Positions 1 to 9,114 of a stretch of 64,000 nt of DNA are shown piece by piece. A model generated the notes under the pieces. It saw only the letters and a list, made by a program, of their open reading frames with translations, did not search any database and was not told the origin of the DNA. Position 1 is the stretch's first letter. Each line of letters starts with the position of its first letter. The DNA is from Rhodococcus sp. 4CII. Its GTDB lineage: Bacteria; Actinomycetota; Actinomycetes; Mycobacteriales; Mycobacteriaceae. Location: assembly GCF_014256275.1 (NCBI RefSeq), contig NZ_JACCFE010000001.1, positions 97,749 through 161,748 of the forward strand, in the 5' to 3' direction. Position numbers and translations under genes: made by a program.

Positions 1-1982
1 CGGTGCTGTCGATCCCGATCCTGTTGTGGTCCCCGATCGGACGTGACGTCCTCGGATTCACGGTGGCCGCACCGTTCGGTCTGCGCGACGACGTCTTCTC
101 CTTCATCCTGTCGATCCCGGTGATCTTCTACTCGGCCTGGATCTTCTTCGACGGCGCCTACCGGGCATTGAGAGCGCGGACGCTGGACATGATGGTCCTG
201 GTCGCGGTGGCCGTCGGAACGGGATGGCTCTACAGCGCCGCCATCACCTTCACCGGCGGCGGTGAGGTGTTCTACGAGGCCGCCACGGTGCTGACCGCGT
301 TCGTGCTGCTCGGGCACTGGTTCGAGATGCGCGCCCGCGGCGGCGCCAACGACGCGATCCGTACCCTGCTCGAACTGGCCCCGCCGATGGCGCTGGTGCT
401 GCGCGACGGGGAACCGGTCGAGATCCCCACCGCCGAGGTCATGGCCGGAGATCTGCTGCTCATCCGCCCGGGCGCGAAGATCCCGGTCGACGGCACGGTC
501 GAGGACGGAAGCTCGGAGGTCGACGAGTCCATGGTCACCGGCGAGAGTCTGCCGGTGACCAAGACACCCGGATCGGAGGTGATCGGCGCCTCGATCAACA
601 CCACCGGCACCCTGCGGGCCCGCGCGACCAAGGTCGGCTCCGACACCGTTCTCGCCCAGATCGTCGCCCTGGTCCAGGAGGCCCAGAACTCCAAGGCACC
701 CGGGCAGAGACTCGCCGACCGGGCCGCGTTCTGGCTGGTCCTGGTCGCCCTGATCGGCGGCACCGGCACATTCTTGGTGTGGCTCCTGGCGGGGGAGAGC
801 GTGCAGATGGCACTGCTGTTCGCGATCACCGTCGTGGTCATCACCTGTCCCGACGCGCTGGGCCTGGCCACCCCGACAGCGATCATGGTCGGCACCGGCC
901 TCGGCGCCCAGCGGGGGGTGCTGTTCAAGAACGCCACCGCACTGGAAACCTCGGCGCGCATCGACACCGTGGTGATGGACAAGACCGGCACCCTGACCAA
1001 GGGCGAGCCGGAGGTCACCGACGTGGTCGCCGACGGTATCGGCGAGGACGAGCTCCTCGCCCTCGTCGCCGCGGTCGAACGCGAATCCGAGCACCCGCTG
1101 GCCGGCGCGATCGTCCGCTACACCGCCGAACGCGCGATCCCGCAACTGCCGCTGGCCGAGTTCTCGAGCGTGCCCGGGCAGGGTGCCACCGCCGAGGTGC
1201 AGGGCCGCCGGGTCGCGGTCGGCAACCGCAAGCTCATGGTCGCCGAGGACGTCGATTTCGGTGTCCTGATGGACCGGCGAGACTCGCTGGCCTCGACCGG
1301 GCGTACCGCGGTGCTGGTGGCCGTCGACGGCCGCGGGGCCGGGGTGATCGCGCTGGCCGATGCCGCCCGGGAAACCTCCGCCGACGCGGTGTCCGCCCTC
1401 CACGACCTGGGCGTCGAGGTGGTCATGCTCAGCGGCGACAACCAGGCCACCGCCGCGCGCATAGCCGGGCAGCTGGGCATCGACACCGTCATCGCCGAAG
1501 TACTCCCCGGCGACAAGGCCGCCAAGATCGCCGAACTGCAGCGTGCCGGCAAGAAGGTCGCCATGGTCGGCGACGGCGTCAACGACGCCCCCGCCCTGGC
1601 CCAAGCCGACCTCGGCATCGCCATCGGTGCCGGCACCGACGTCGCGATCGAAACCGCCGACCTGGTGCTGATGCGCTCGGACCCGCTCGACGTTCCCATC
1701 GCCCTGCGCATCGGGCGAGGCACGCTGCGCAAGATGCGGCAGAACCTCGGCTGGGCCGTCGGCTACAACGTCATCGCCCTACCGATCGCCGCCGGCGTCT
1801 TCGAACCCTCACTGGGCCTGGTGCTGCGCCCGGAGATCGCCGCCCTGTCGATGTCCGGCTCGAGCCTCATCGTCGCGGTCAACGCCCTGATGCTCAAACG
1901 ACTCAAGCTGCCCGCCCCGCCCGAACCACACCCGGCCGCGCCCCGGCCGGCGCCCGAACCCACACCGACAGGTCAGCGGTGA
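1..1982 (+). CDS. Heavy-metal P1B-type ATPase (CPD motif), 5' end outside window
   Basis: Membrane ATPase that probably expels a transition metal (copper or a related ion). The frame is open to the window edge, so the first visible GTG is probably an internal valine and the N-terminus is missing. The visible 659 residues hold the actuator TGES (about 179-182), the membrane metal motif CPD (282-284), the phosphorylation site DKTGT (326-330), the ATP-binding HP pair and the hinge GDGVND. The last two helices carry GYN and MSGSS motifs and are followed by a Pro-rich tail. CPD in place of CPC or CPH is unusual, so the metal cannot be read from the motif alone. A universal stress protein follows on the same strand. 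Family assignment is secure; substrate is inferred. Confidence 0.93.
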   Translation, partial: VLSIPILLWSPIGRDVLGFTVAAPFGLRDDVFSFILSIPVIFYSAWIFFDGAYRALRARTLDMMVLVAVAVGTGWLYSAAITFTGGGEVFYEAATVLTAFVLLGHWFEMRARGGANDAIRTLLELAPPMALVLRDGEPVEIPTAEVMAGDLLLIRPGAKIPVDGTVEDGSSEVDESMVTGESLPVTKTPGSEVIGASINTTGTLRARATKVGSDTVLAQIVALVQEAQNSKAPGQRLADRAAFWLVLVALIGGTGTFLVWLLAGESVQMALLFAITVVVITCPDALGLATPTAIMVGTGLGAQRGVLFKNATALETSARIDTVVMDKTGTLTKGEPEVTDVVADGIGEDELLALVAAVERESEHPLAGAIVRYTAERAIPQLPLAEFSSVPGQGATAEVQGRRVAVGNRKLMVAEDVDFGVLMDRRDSLASTGRTAVLVAVDGRGAGVIALADAARETSADAVSALHDLGVEVVMLSGDNQATAARIAGQLGIDTVIAEVLPGDKAAKIAELQRAGKKVAMVGDGVNDAPALAQADLGIAIGAGTDVAIETADLVLMRSDPLDVPIALRIGRGTLRKMRQNLGWAVGYNVIALPIAAGVFEPSLGLVLRPEIAALSMSGSSLIVAVNALMLKRLKLPAPPEPHPAAPRPAPEPTPTGQR

Positions 1983-2142
1983 GCGGTGACCGCTCAAGCA
2001 AACTATTCGTCGACGACGAAGAGCGCAATGGACGCCCTACCCGAATCAGCAGCTCCGGCAGGCTCCTTGTCCAATCAGGAACTCGGTGACCTCGACGCGT
2101 GAGCACATCAACGTCACTCAGAACCGAGGAAAGGCGCAGCTC

Positions 2143-2595
2143 GTGAGCAGCAACGACATATTTCAGGTCGTGGTGGGCGTGGACGGGTCGGCCCAGTCGT
2201 TGATGGCCCTCGAGTGGGCGGTGACCGAAGCGCGTCTGCGACGCGGACAGGTACGGGTGGTGACCGGGTGGCAGTTTCCGACCGCGGCGACCGGCATGGA
2301 CGGACTGATCTGGGAGCACCAATCATTCGAGCGCGTCGCACAAGAGACCCAGAGCAATGCATTGAAAGGTGTTCCCACCGAGGACGTCCGTATCAGCGGA
2401 GAGGTCCTCCAGGGGCCTCCCGCCTCCGTTCTGCTAGAAGCCGCCCAGGATGCGGACCTGCTTGTCGTCGGCTCCCGCGGCCGGGGAGGGTTCACCGGGC
2501 TGCTTCTCGGGTCGGTCTCCACCCAGCTCGTCCACCACGCCACCTGCCCGGTCCTGATCGTCCGACCAGGACAGGAAACGCCTGCAGCCAAGTAG
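2143..2595 (+). CDS. Universal stress protein, UspA family
   Basis: Cytoplasmic Usp domain protein of 150 residues, probably ATP-binding. It starts with VVVGVDGS, the usual first strand and loop, and ends with the nucleotide-binding signature GSRGRGG...GSVS followed by CPVLIV. The GTG at 2143 is chosen because a GAGGAAAGG ribosome site lies at 2126-2134; an earlier in-frame start at 2086 would add 19 residues unlike the family. It lies about 160 bases after the P-type ATPase on the same strand and may be a stress companion of it. No specific ligand can be inferred. Confidence 0.88.
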   Translation: MSSNDIFQVVVGVDGSAQSLMALEWAVTEARLRRGQVRVVTGWQFPTAATGMDGLIWEHQSFERVAQETQSNALKGVPTEDVRISGEVLQGPPASVLLEAAQDADLLVVGSRGRGGFTGLLLGSVSTQLVHHATCPVLIVRPGQETPAAK

Positions 2596-2937
2596 AAGTC
2601 CCCCACGGCGCCCACGGCGCAACCGTGAAGGCCAAAGGTTCACGGGGCCCAACAGCGGCTCGATGTGTGTCGGGTGTCCACGCCGACCACGCCGACCACG
2701 CCGACCACGCCGACCACGCCGATCCGCACCCGCAGGCTGCCAAATACCCGGGTGCCTGGGCGTGGAAATTGCCTTCGCGTGCGAGTGCGCAGGTTCTTCG
2801 TCACCTGATCGAATAGGCCGTTCGGCTCTTTCTCGTCCACATGGGGAGCAGATACGTCACGCCGGCGACGAGGCCGGCTACTCCCTGGCCACCCCACCGG
2901 CCCTGATCCACTTCAGCGCGCGCCCTCCCCGGGGGCG
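2596..2937. other. Intergenic stretch, no convincing gene
   Basis: This 342-base gap separates the stress protein from the convergent cupin gene. The only clear structure is a run of five identical 9-base units (listed separately). The open frames here are driven by that repeat and by high GC, have no ribosome site and match no family I know. Confidence 0.6.
2678..2722. repeat. Tandem repeat, 5 x 9 bp
   Basis: Five exact copies of CCACGCCGA lie head to tail with no interruption, then the pattern breaks at TCCGC. Nine is a multiple of three, so copy changes would not shift a frame, but no gene appears to cross it. Confidence 0.9.
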
Positions 2938-3273
2938 TCAGGAAGGTTTCGCGACGGTGAGCACGAGGACGGACTCGACCAGCGCCTCGACCCGGGGAGG
3001 ATGCGCCGCGGGGATCGTCACCAGATCACCCGCCACCGCATCGTCGTGGCTGTCACCGCAGGTCAACCGGACCCGACCGCACATGATGTACACGGTGGCC
3101 TCGCCGTGAATGGGAACATCGGCTAATCGCCGGCCCGCGGTGAGTGCGATGAGAGTCTGGCGCAGCCGGTGCTCGTGACCACCGTAGACCGTTTCCGCGC
3201 TCCGTCCGCTCGGAGCGCTGCGGGCGTGCGCGAGCCGGTGCCGGGCGATCGCCGTCACCGAGTACTTCCTCAT
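2938..3273 (-). CDS. Small cupin-domain protein
   Basis: A 111-residue protein with a single RmlC-like cupin barrel: the central IHGEATVYIMCGRVRL and the later GDLVTIPAAHPPRVEAL fit the two cupin motifs, although only some metal-ligand histidines are present. Its ATG overlaps the stop of the upstream histidine kinase gene by four bases (ATGA), so the two should be translationally coupled. Role unknown; it may bind a small ligand or tune the two-component system with which it is co-transcribed. Confidence 0.75.
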   Translation of the reverse strand: MRKYSVTAIARHRLAHARSAPSGRSAETVYGGHEHRLRQTLIALTAGRRLADVPIHGEATVYIMCGRVRLTCGDSHDDAVAGDLVTIPAAHPPRVEALVESVLVLTVAKPS

Positions 3274-4427
3274 CGCTGATCCCGGCGCCGCGGAAAGGTG
3301 ATGGTGAAGGTACTGCCGGTTCCGGGGCCGTCACTGCGGGCGGTGATGTGACCGCGCTGCGCTTCGACGAGGGCCTTGGCGATCGCCAGTCCGATCCCGG
3401 CTCCGCCGTGTTCGCGGTCGCGTGCCGCATCGACACGGTAGAACCGCTCGAACAGATGCGGGAGGTGTTCGGCGGCGATTCCGTCGCCGGTGTCGGTCAC
3501 CTCGATCACCAGCAGCTCGGGTCGCTGTTCCGCGGTCACCTCCACCCGACCGCCGCCGGGGGTGTGACGCAAGGCGTTGTCGAGCAGGTTGCCCAGCACC
3601 TGCCCGAGCCGCTCCGGGTCGGCCCACAGGCGGGGAAGGTGCGCAGGAACTCGAGAGGTCAGTGCCACCTGCTTCGCTGCGTAGCGGTCCGCCGCGGCGG
3701 TCAGGGTGGTGGAGATCAGCGCGGCGGGGTCCACCGAGGTGGGCTCGATCGAGGTCCGGCTCTCTTCCGCATGGGAGAGTGCGCTGACGTCGTCCGAGAA
3801 ACGGACCAGCCTGCGGGTCTGATCGCGCAGCATCGTGATCGTGTCGGCATCCAATGTCTCGACCTCGTCCTCGAGGGCCTCCATGTACGCCTCGAGCACC
3901 GACACCGGGGTGCGGATCTCGTGGGCGAAGTCACCGAGCAGTTGGCGGCGGGTGGTCTCGACCGATTCGAGCCCCGCGGCCATCCGGTTGAACGCCTCGG
4001 CGAGTGCGTCGAAATCGTCCCCCAGGTGCGGGGGAGTGACCCGGATGTCGTAGCGCCCGTCGGCCACCGCGGTCGCCGCGGAGGACACCTCGGTCACGGA
4101 CCGCTGCAGGCGCCGACTGAAATACCAGGTCACCACCAACGCGGCCAGGGAGGCCACCCCGAGTGCGACCGCCAGGGAAATGGCTGTGGCGGAGCGGTAC
4201 GCCTGCTCGGCGTGGAATTGCTCGTCGGACGAGGCCGGCACCCCGGCACGGTGCAGATGCTCGCGGAAGAGCGGGGGGCCCGCGAACACCGCGACCACCC
4301 AGCAGGTGGCGGCGCCCGCAACCAGCACCAGCGATTGCGCCAGCAGCAGCCGCGCGCCGAGGCCGGGGCCGCGGCTGCGCACCGGAACTGGGGCGAGGGT
4401 GCGGGGTCGGTCCCGATGCGAGGTCAT
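3270..4427 (-). CDS. Two-component sensor histidine kinase
   Basis: Membrane sensor kinase of 385 residues. It has two transmembrane segments (about 27-50 and 82-102) flanking a short extracytoplasmic loop, then a HAMP linker, the phospho-acceptor box FAHEIRTP with His169, an N box (NLLDNALRHTPGG), and G boxes DTGDGI and GGAGIGLAIA. The ATG at 4427 overlaps the response-regulator stop (ATGA); the open frame runs upstream but only through the regulator gene. The sensor loop is only about 30 residues, so the signal is not evident; copper or envelope stress is a guess from the neighbours. Confidence 0.9.
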   Translation of the reverse strand: MTSHRDRPRTLAPVPVRSRGPGLGARLLLAQSLVLVAGAATCWVVAVFAGPPLFREHLHRAGVPASSDEQFHAEQAYRSATAISLAVALGVASLAALVVTWYFSRRLQRSVTEVSSAATAVADGRYDIRVTPPHLGDDFDALAEAFNRMAAGLESVETTRRQLLGDFAHEIRTPVSVLEAYMEALEDEVETLDADTITMLRDQTRRLVRFSDDVSALSHAEESRTSIEPTSVDPAALISTTLTAAADRYAAKQVALTSRVPAHLPRLWADPERLGQVLGNLLDNALRHTPGGGRVEVTAEQRPELLVIEVTDTGDGIAAEHLPHLFERFYRVDAARDREHGGAGIGLAIAKALVEAQRGHITARSDGPGTGSTFTITFPRRRDQR

Positions 4428-5188
4428 TGCCCGGTCCCCATCCGGTACCCGATGCCGCGGACGGTGGTGACGTACCGGGGCGCGGCGGGGTCGTCGCCGA
4501 GCTTGCGGCGCAAATGACCGACATGTACGTCGACGAGGTGCTCGTTCCCGACCCAGGACTCTTCCCACACGGCCTCGATCAACTGGCGTCGGCTAAATGC
4601 CATACCCGGCCGGGACGACAGCGCCGCCAGCACATCGAACTCGGTGCGGGTCAACATCACCGGGTCTCCGTCGAGATGAACCTCCCGGCCCGCGACGTCG
4701 ATTCTCAGTGCCCCGAAGACCCGCGGCGGAGCCTCATCCCCGCCCGGCCCGGGTGGCGGTGTCTCGTACGCCGGTGCCTTCCGGGGTCGGCGCAACATGG
4801 CGCGGATGCGGGCCACCAGCTCCCGGGGGCTGAACGGTTTGGTGACGTAGTCGTCGGCGCCAACGGACAATCCGATGATGGTGTCCACTTCCGCACTGCG
4901 GGCGGTCAGCATCACCACATAGGGATCGGAGAACGTCCGCAGTGCCCGGCACACCTCGATTCCGTCCATGCCCGGCAGCCCGAGGTCGAGGACCACGATA
5001 TCCGGGTCGATCTCCCGGGCCAGAGCCAGCGCATCGACCCCGTTGTAGGCGACGGCGACCTCGAAGTGCTCCCGTTCGAGGTAACTGGCGACGACCGCCG
5101 CCAGCGGGCGCTCGTCGTCGACCACCAAGGCCCGATATCCCGCGGCGCTCTCGGGCGACAGGGGCGACGTGTTGTCCATGATCTCCAT
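4424..5188 (-). CDS. Two-component response regulator, OmpR family
   Basis: DNA-binding regulator of 254 residues. The receiver domain (about 19-130) contains the acidic pair DD at 24-25, phospho-acceptor Asp68 in VVLDLGLPGMDG and Lys117 in VTKPFSP. After a Pro/Gly linker comes a winged-helix trans_reg_C domain ending in RRKLGDD...YVTTVRGIGYRMG. It is the first gene of a regulator, kinase, cupin unit. The divergent SHOCT gene starts 131 bases away and is a likely target. An alternative ATG lies three codons in. Confidence 0.93.
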   Translation of the reverse strand: MEIMDNTSPLSPESAAGYRALVVDDERPLAAVVASYLEREHFEVAVAYNGVDALALAREIDPDIVVLDLGLPGMDGIEVCRALRTFSDPYVVMLTARSAEVDTIIGLSVGADDYVTKPFSPRELVARIRAMLRRPRKAPAYETPPPGPGGDEAPPRVFGALRIDVAGREVHLDGDPVMLTRTEFDVLAALSSRPGMAFSRRQLIEAVWEESWVGNEHLVDVHVGHLRRKLGDDPAAPRYVTTVRGIGYRMGTGQ

Positions 5189-5319
5189 CGTCGCCGGTGT
5201 CCTTCCCGATCGGTGCAGGTCACCCTGAACTGGTCATATCTTCAGCGAAACTACACAGAACCCTCATCGATTCACCGCATCCGGAATCCACGATGAAGAG
5301 CAACGAAAGGTGAACGACG

Positions 5320-5595
5320 ATGATGTGGTGGAACAACGGAATGGGCTACGGGATGGGCTGGGGCGGCTGGGTGCTGCTGGTCCTGCTGATGGTCGCGTTC
5401 TGGGGGTTCGTCATCGTCGGGGTAATGGCACTTTTCCGCACCATCGGCACGGACCGCCATCCTCCCTACGACACCGACGCCCCCAACAGGCAGAGCGCCG
5501 ACAAGATCCTCGACGAACGCTTCGCCCGAGGGGAGATCGACGCCCAGGAGTACCGCATCCGTAGAGACCAACTACGCACCGGACATGGCCGATAA
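5320..5595 (+). CDS. Small membrane protein with C-terminal SHOCT domain
   Basis: A 91-residue protein. The N-terminus is Met/Trp/Gly-rich, then one hydrophobic helix (about 17-40) anchors it, and the C-terminal about 30 residues (ILDERFARGEIDAQEYRIRR) are a classical SHOCT motif. An AAAGGTG ribosome site precedes the ATG. It is divergent from the response regulator and probably under its control. SHOCT proteins are usually interaction or oligomerisation modules; no enzymatic role is suggested. Confidence 0.82.
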   Translation: MMWWNNGMGYGMGWGGWVLLVLLMVAFWGFVIVGVMALFRTIGTDRHPPYDTDAPNRQSADKILDERFARGEIDAQEYRIRRDQLRTGHGR

Positions 5596-5689
5596 CCAGG
5601 TAGTACCGCACGTCGGCGTCGTTCGCTCACGGTGTGCTTGGATCCGTGGCGCATCTGGCGTGTGTATCGGGCGCGCAGTGCGAGAGAGA

Positions 5690-5852
5690 ATCCCGCGACC
5701 CACGCGCCTGATAACGGATTCGGCCTCAATCGGCGCGCCTTCCTCGATCTTGCGCGCGAAGGAGGCCGGTTTCGGTCTCGACGACATCGCGTCCTGTCCG
5801 CACCTTTCATGCGGCGATCGAAGCCCGGATCGGCGCGCTCGCCCCGTTGTGA
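5690..5852 (+). pseudogene. Degenerate MerR-family regulator remnant
   Basis: This otherwise empty 310-base gap (5596-5905) holds pieces of a MerR regulator. Near 5749 one frame reads RAKEAGFGLDDI, the typical end of the MerR DNA-binding domain. Near 5817 another frame reads IEARIGALAPL and stops at 5850, matching the usual coiled-coil end of such proteins. The pieces lie in different frames and no start or full domain survives, so this looks like a frameshifted relic. Recognition rests on two short motifs. Confidence 0.4.
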
Positions 5853-5905
5853 CGGCGTGAGCGGGCCAGGTCTACCAACCACCGTGATGGCCGGGCCAAT
5901 GGGGA

Positions 5906-6562
5906 TCAGGGCCGCGCCGCTTGGACGTAGTGCAGCAGCGGTCGGCGGTCGCCGCTTCCGGTGATCTCGAATCCGGCGCCGCTGATCAGGCCGGCGAGTT
6001 CGTGGATCGGGTTGTGTTGCATGGCGTGCCCGCTGAGCATTCCGACGAGGCGGTTCGCGATGCGGTTGCGCGGTGGCCGGAAGTCGGCGATGAACAGCCG
6101 ACCACCCGGCCGGAGCACACGGAACGCCTCCCGCAGCGCGGTGGCCCTCAGTTCGGGTGGAATATGGTGCACGGCCAGGCTGGAGATCACCAGATCCACC
6201 GACGCGTCGTGCAGCGGCAGAGCTTCGGCGCCCGCGAGCCGGAATGTGCAGTGCGGTGGTGCGACTCGTCTGGCGTAGTCGATGACCGGCGGCGACGGGT
6301 CGATCCCCACCACGCGCCCGCCTGGCACCACGGCGCGGGCCGCCCGGCGGGAGAAGTAGCCGGTGCCACACCCGATGTCGAGTACCTCGTCGCCGGGGCG
6401 CGCCCCGGCGAGTGCCACCAGCCCGTCGAAGACCTGGCGGCGGAAACCGCCGAATCCCACCGCGGAGAAGTACTCGTACAGTCGCGCCCGCCGAATCAGT
6501 CCTCCGCTCCCGTCGTCGGCATGACCATGGCGGCCGCCCAGAAGTTTCCGACCGAGGCCCAT
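5906..6562 (-). CDS. Class I SAM-dependent methyltransferase
   Basis: Soluble Rossmann-fold methyltransferase of 218 residues. The SAM-binding motif VLDIGCGTGYFSRRA is followed by the acidic end of strand 2 (GGRVVGIDPSP) and by VDLVISSLAVHHIPPE. The ATG at 6562 is preceded by a strong AGGGAGGA site; the longer frame lacks one. It is the last gene behind the copZ-copB unit. The substrate is unknown; small-molecule or quinone methylation would fit the UbiE-like layout. It could be a metalloid methyltransferase, but the Cys set expected for ArsM is absent. Confidence 0.85.
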   Translation of the reverse strand: MGLGRKLLGGRHGHADDGSGGLIRRARLYEYFSAVGFGGFRRQVFDGLVALAGARPGDEVLDIGCGTGYFSRRAARAVVPGGRVVGIDPSPPVIDYARRVAPPHCTFRLAGAEALPLHDASVDLVISSLAVHHIPPELRATALREAFRVLRPGGRLFIADFRPPRNRIANRLVGMLSGHAMQHNPIHELAGLISGAGFEITGSGDRRPLLHYVQAARP

Positions 6563-6626
6563 GAGAAAGTCCTCCCTTGCTGATTCGTCAGCGCCCTGCA
6601 GGGTGTGACCGGTCGAGGTACGGATA

Positions 6627-8812
6627 TCAGTGGTCGACGAGCCGCGCGGGGGCGAGGTCGAGTCGCCGCAGAAGCTGCGCATTGAGCGCCACGACGATGG
6701 TGGAGATCGACATCAACACCGCCGCGACCGCCGGGGAGATGGACACCCCGGCGAAGGCCAGGACGCCCGCTGCCAACGGGACCGCGATGATGTTGTAGCC
6801 GGTGGCCCACACCAGGTTCTGCCACATCTTCCGGTAGCTGGTGGCCACACCAGGTTCTGCCACATCTTCCGGTAGCTGGCATGGGAGAGTTCGATGATCG
6901 AGAGCACTGCGCGGGGGTCGTTTCCGGCGAGCACCACGCCGGCCGATTCGATGGCCACGTCGGTGCCCGCGCCGATCGCAATGCCGACATCGGCGCGCGC
7001 CAGCGCGGGGGCGTCGTTGACGCCGTCGCCGACCATGGCCACCTTGTGGCCGCGGGCCTGCAGCTCGGCGACCTTGGCGTCCTTGTTCTCGGGCAGCACG
7101 TCGGCGAACACCTCGTCGATACCCAGGTCGGCGGCGACCGCGTCGGCGACCTGGCGGGCGTCGCCGGTGATCATGGCGACCTTGATTCCGCGCTTGTGCA
7201 GGGCGTCGACGGCCTGGCGGGATTCCTCCCGCACGGTGTCCTCGAGCGCGAGGGCGCCGACTACCGCACCGTCGCGGACCACGTGCAGCACCGAGGCGCC
7301 GCGCGCCACCCACACCCCGGTCGCCGCGCGTACCTCCTCCGGCACGCTGACCCCGAGGTCGGCGAGCATCGCCGGCCCACCCACACTGACCTCGGCGCCG
7401 TCGATGGTGGCGCGCACCCCTCGCCCGGGCACGGACCGGAAGTCGGTGGCGGACGGGCGGCTCCCGGCAGGGACCTTGGTGCCGGCGGCGGCGACGATGG
7501 CCCTCGCGACGGGGTGTTCGCTGTCGGATTCGACGGCCGCGGCCAGGGCGAGGAGATCCTCCTCGGTGATGGTGCCCGCCGCGGCGAGCCCGGTGACGGC
7601 AGGCTTGCCCTCGGTGAGGGTGCCGGTCTTGTCGAACAGGACCACCTCGACGGTCCGCATCCGCTCGAGCGAGAGCCGGTCCTTGACCAGCACCCCCGCC
7701 TTGGCGGCGCGTTCGGTGGAGATGGCGATCACCAACGGGATGGCCAGGCCGAGGGCGTGCGGGCAGGCGATGACCAGGACGGTGACGGTCCGCACCACGG
7801 CCTCGTCGAGGTTGCCCATCAGCGTCCAGACGACGAACGTGATGATGCCCGCGATGGTGGCGAAGTAGAACAGGAAGGCCGCGGCCCGGTCGGCGAGAGC
7901 CTGGGCCCGGGAGGAGGATTCCTGCGCGTCGGCCACCATCCGCTGGATCCCGGCCAGGGCGGTGTCCTCACCGACGGCCGTGATCGTCACGCGCAGGGCG
8001 CTGTCGGTGGCCACGGTGCCGGCGACCACGGTGTCACCCACCGACCGCGTCACGGGTTTGGATTCGCCGGTGATCATCGATTCGTCGACCTCGGCGACGC
8101 CGTCGATCACGGTGCCGTCCGCGGGCACCCGGGCCCCGGCCCGCACCAGGACCACATCGCCGGTCGTCAGTGCGGAGATCGGAACCTCGGTGACCGCGTC
8201 GTCGGTAACCTTTTCTGCGGTGTCCGGCAGCAGTTCCGCGAGGGCCTCGAGCGCCCCGGACGCCGATCCGAGGGCCCGCATCTCCAGCCAGTGCCCGAGC
8301 AGCATGATCACGATGAGAAGGGCAAGCTCCCACCAGAAGTCGAGGTCGAACCCGCCGATCTCCAGGGTGGTGATCCAGGATGCGATGAAGGCCACCGAGA
8401 TGGCCATGCCGATCAGCAGCATCATCCCGGGCTGGCGGGCCTGCAGTTCGCTCCAGGCTCCGGTGAGGAAGGGCATGCCGCCGTAGAAGAAGATCACCGT
8501 GCCCAGGATCGGGGCGATCCACATCACGCCGGGGAACTCGGGCATCGTGTAGCCGAGGAGGTCGGCGAACATGTGGCTGAAGATCACCACCGGCACCGAC
8601 AGTGCCAGGCTCAGCCAGAACTTGCGGCGGAACACCTCGCCGTGGGCGCCGTGACCTTTGTGCTTGTCCCGGCCGCCGCCGTGATCGTGTCCGCCGTGAT
8701 CGTGTCCGCCGTGATCGTGACCGGCACCGTGTTTCTCGGCCGCCGGCTCTGCATGGTGGCGGTGATCACCGGCGCGGACGCCGGCCTCGGAATGCCCGCT
8801 CGGATGTGCCAT
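6627..8812 (-). pseudogene. copB: CopB-type P1B-3 ATPase, frameshifted near the C-terminus
   Basis: Copper-exporting ATPase with a His-rich N-terminus (several HDHGG units), TGES, membrane motif CPH, DKTGT, HP and GDGVND in order. CPH and the His-rich tail mark the CopB (P1B-3) group. The frame is broken by a 38-base tandem duplication (6807-6879). Translation as written ends at 6713 after 699 residues with a nonsense tail. Removing one copy restores a frame to 6627 that carries the last two helices, with GYN and the MSISTIVVALNA motif typical of CopB. As read, the pump lacks its final two helices and metal ligands and should be inactive. It follows copZ by 23 bases. Confidence 0.85.
6807..6879. 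repeat. 38-bp tandem duplication inside copB
   Basis: A 35-base match (6807-6841 and 6845-6879) is repeated with a 38-base period. The unit encodes the conserved YRKMWQNLVW stretch before the penultimate helix, read twice. Because 38 is not a multiple of three the reading frame is lost. Slippage or recombination between the copies could restore the gene exactly; an assembly artefact is also possible. Confidence 0.92.
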
Positions 8813-8835
8813 CTGAATCCTTCGTGGTCTGGGGG

Positions 8836-9060
8836 TCAGTTCGCCGGGGTGGCGAGTTGGTACCCGGCTTCTTCGACGGCGCTCCGCACCTGATCGAGCG
8901 GCAACGGTGTTTCGGCGGTGACGTCGACGCGGGAATCGCCACCGGCAGCCAAGTCGACGTCGACCGCGATAACCCCGTCGAGTTTCTCGATCTCCTCACG
9001 CACCGCTCTCACACAGTGCGCGCAGGTCATTCCGGTAACCGAGTAGGTGGTGGTGGCCAT
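8836..9060 (-). CDS. copZ: Copper chaperone CopZ-like (HMA domain)
   Basis: Cytosolic metallochaperone of 74 residues forming a single HMA ferredoxin-like domain, with the metal site GMTCAHC near residues 10-16 and a conserved AVEEAGYQL end. Such proteins bind Cu(I) and hand it to CopA/CopB ATPases. It lies between the DUF305 lipoprotein gene and copB on the same strand. A second, shorter CopZ is at 14730-14936. Confidence 0.92.
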   Translation of the reverse strand: MATTTYSVTGMTCAHCVRAVREEIEKLDGVIAVDVDLAAGGDSRVDVTAETPLPLDQVRSAVEEAGYQLATPAN

Positions 9061-9114
9061 GACAATCCTTCCTTCCCCACGATCCTCGAGCAGAATTGAG
9101 TGCCCGTCGCCGTG

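Noticed and set aside
2663..3109. Arg/Pro-rich frame containing the 9-bp repeat
   Set aside because: The apparent RRPRRP protein is only the translation of the tandem repeat and lies partly over the cupin gene.
6881..8893. Open frame of 670 codons on the plus strand opposite copB
   Set aside because: Low-complexity Gly/Asp/His composition typical of an antisense frame in GC-rich DNA; copB on the minus strand has all P-type motifs.
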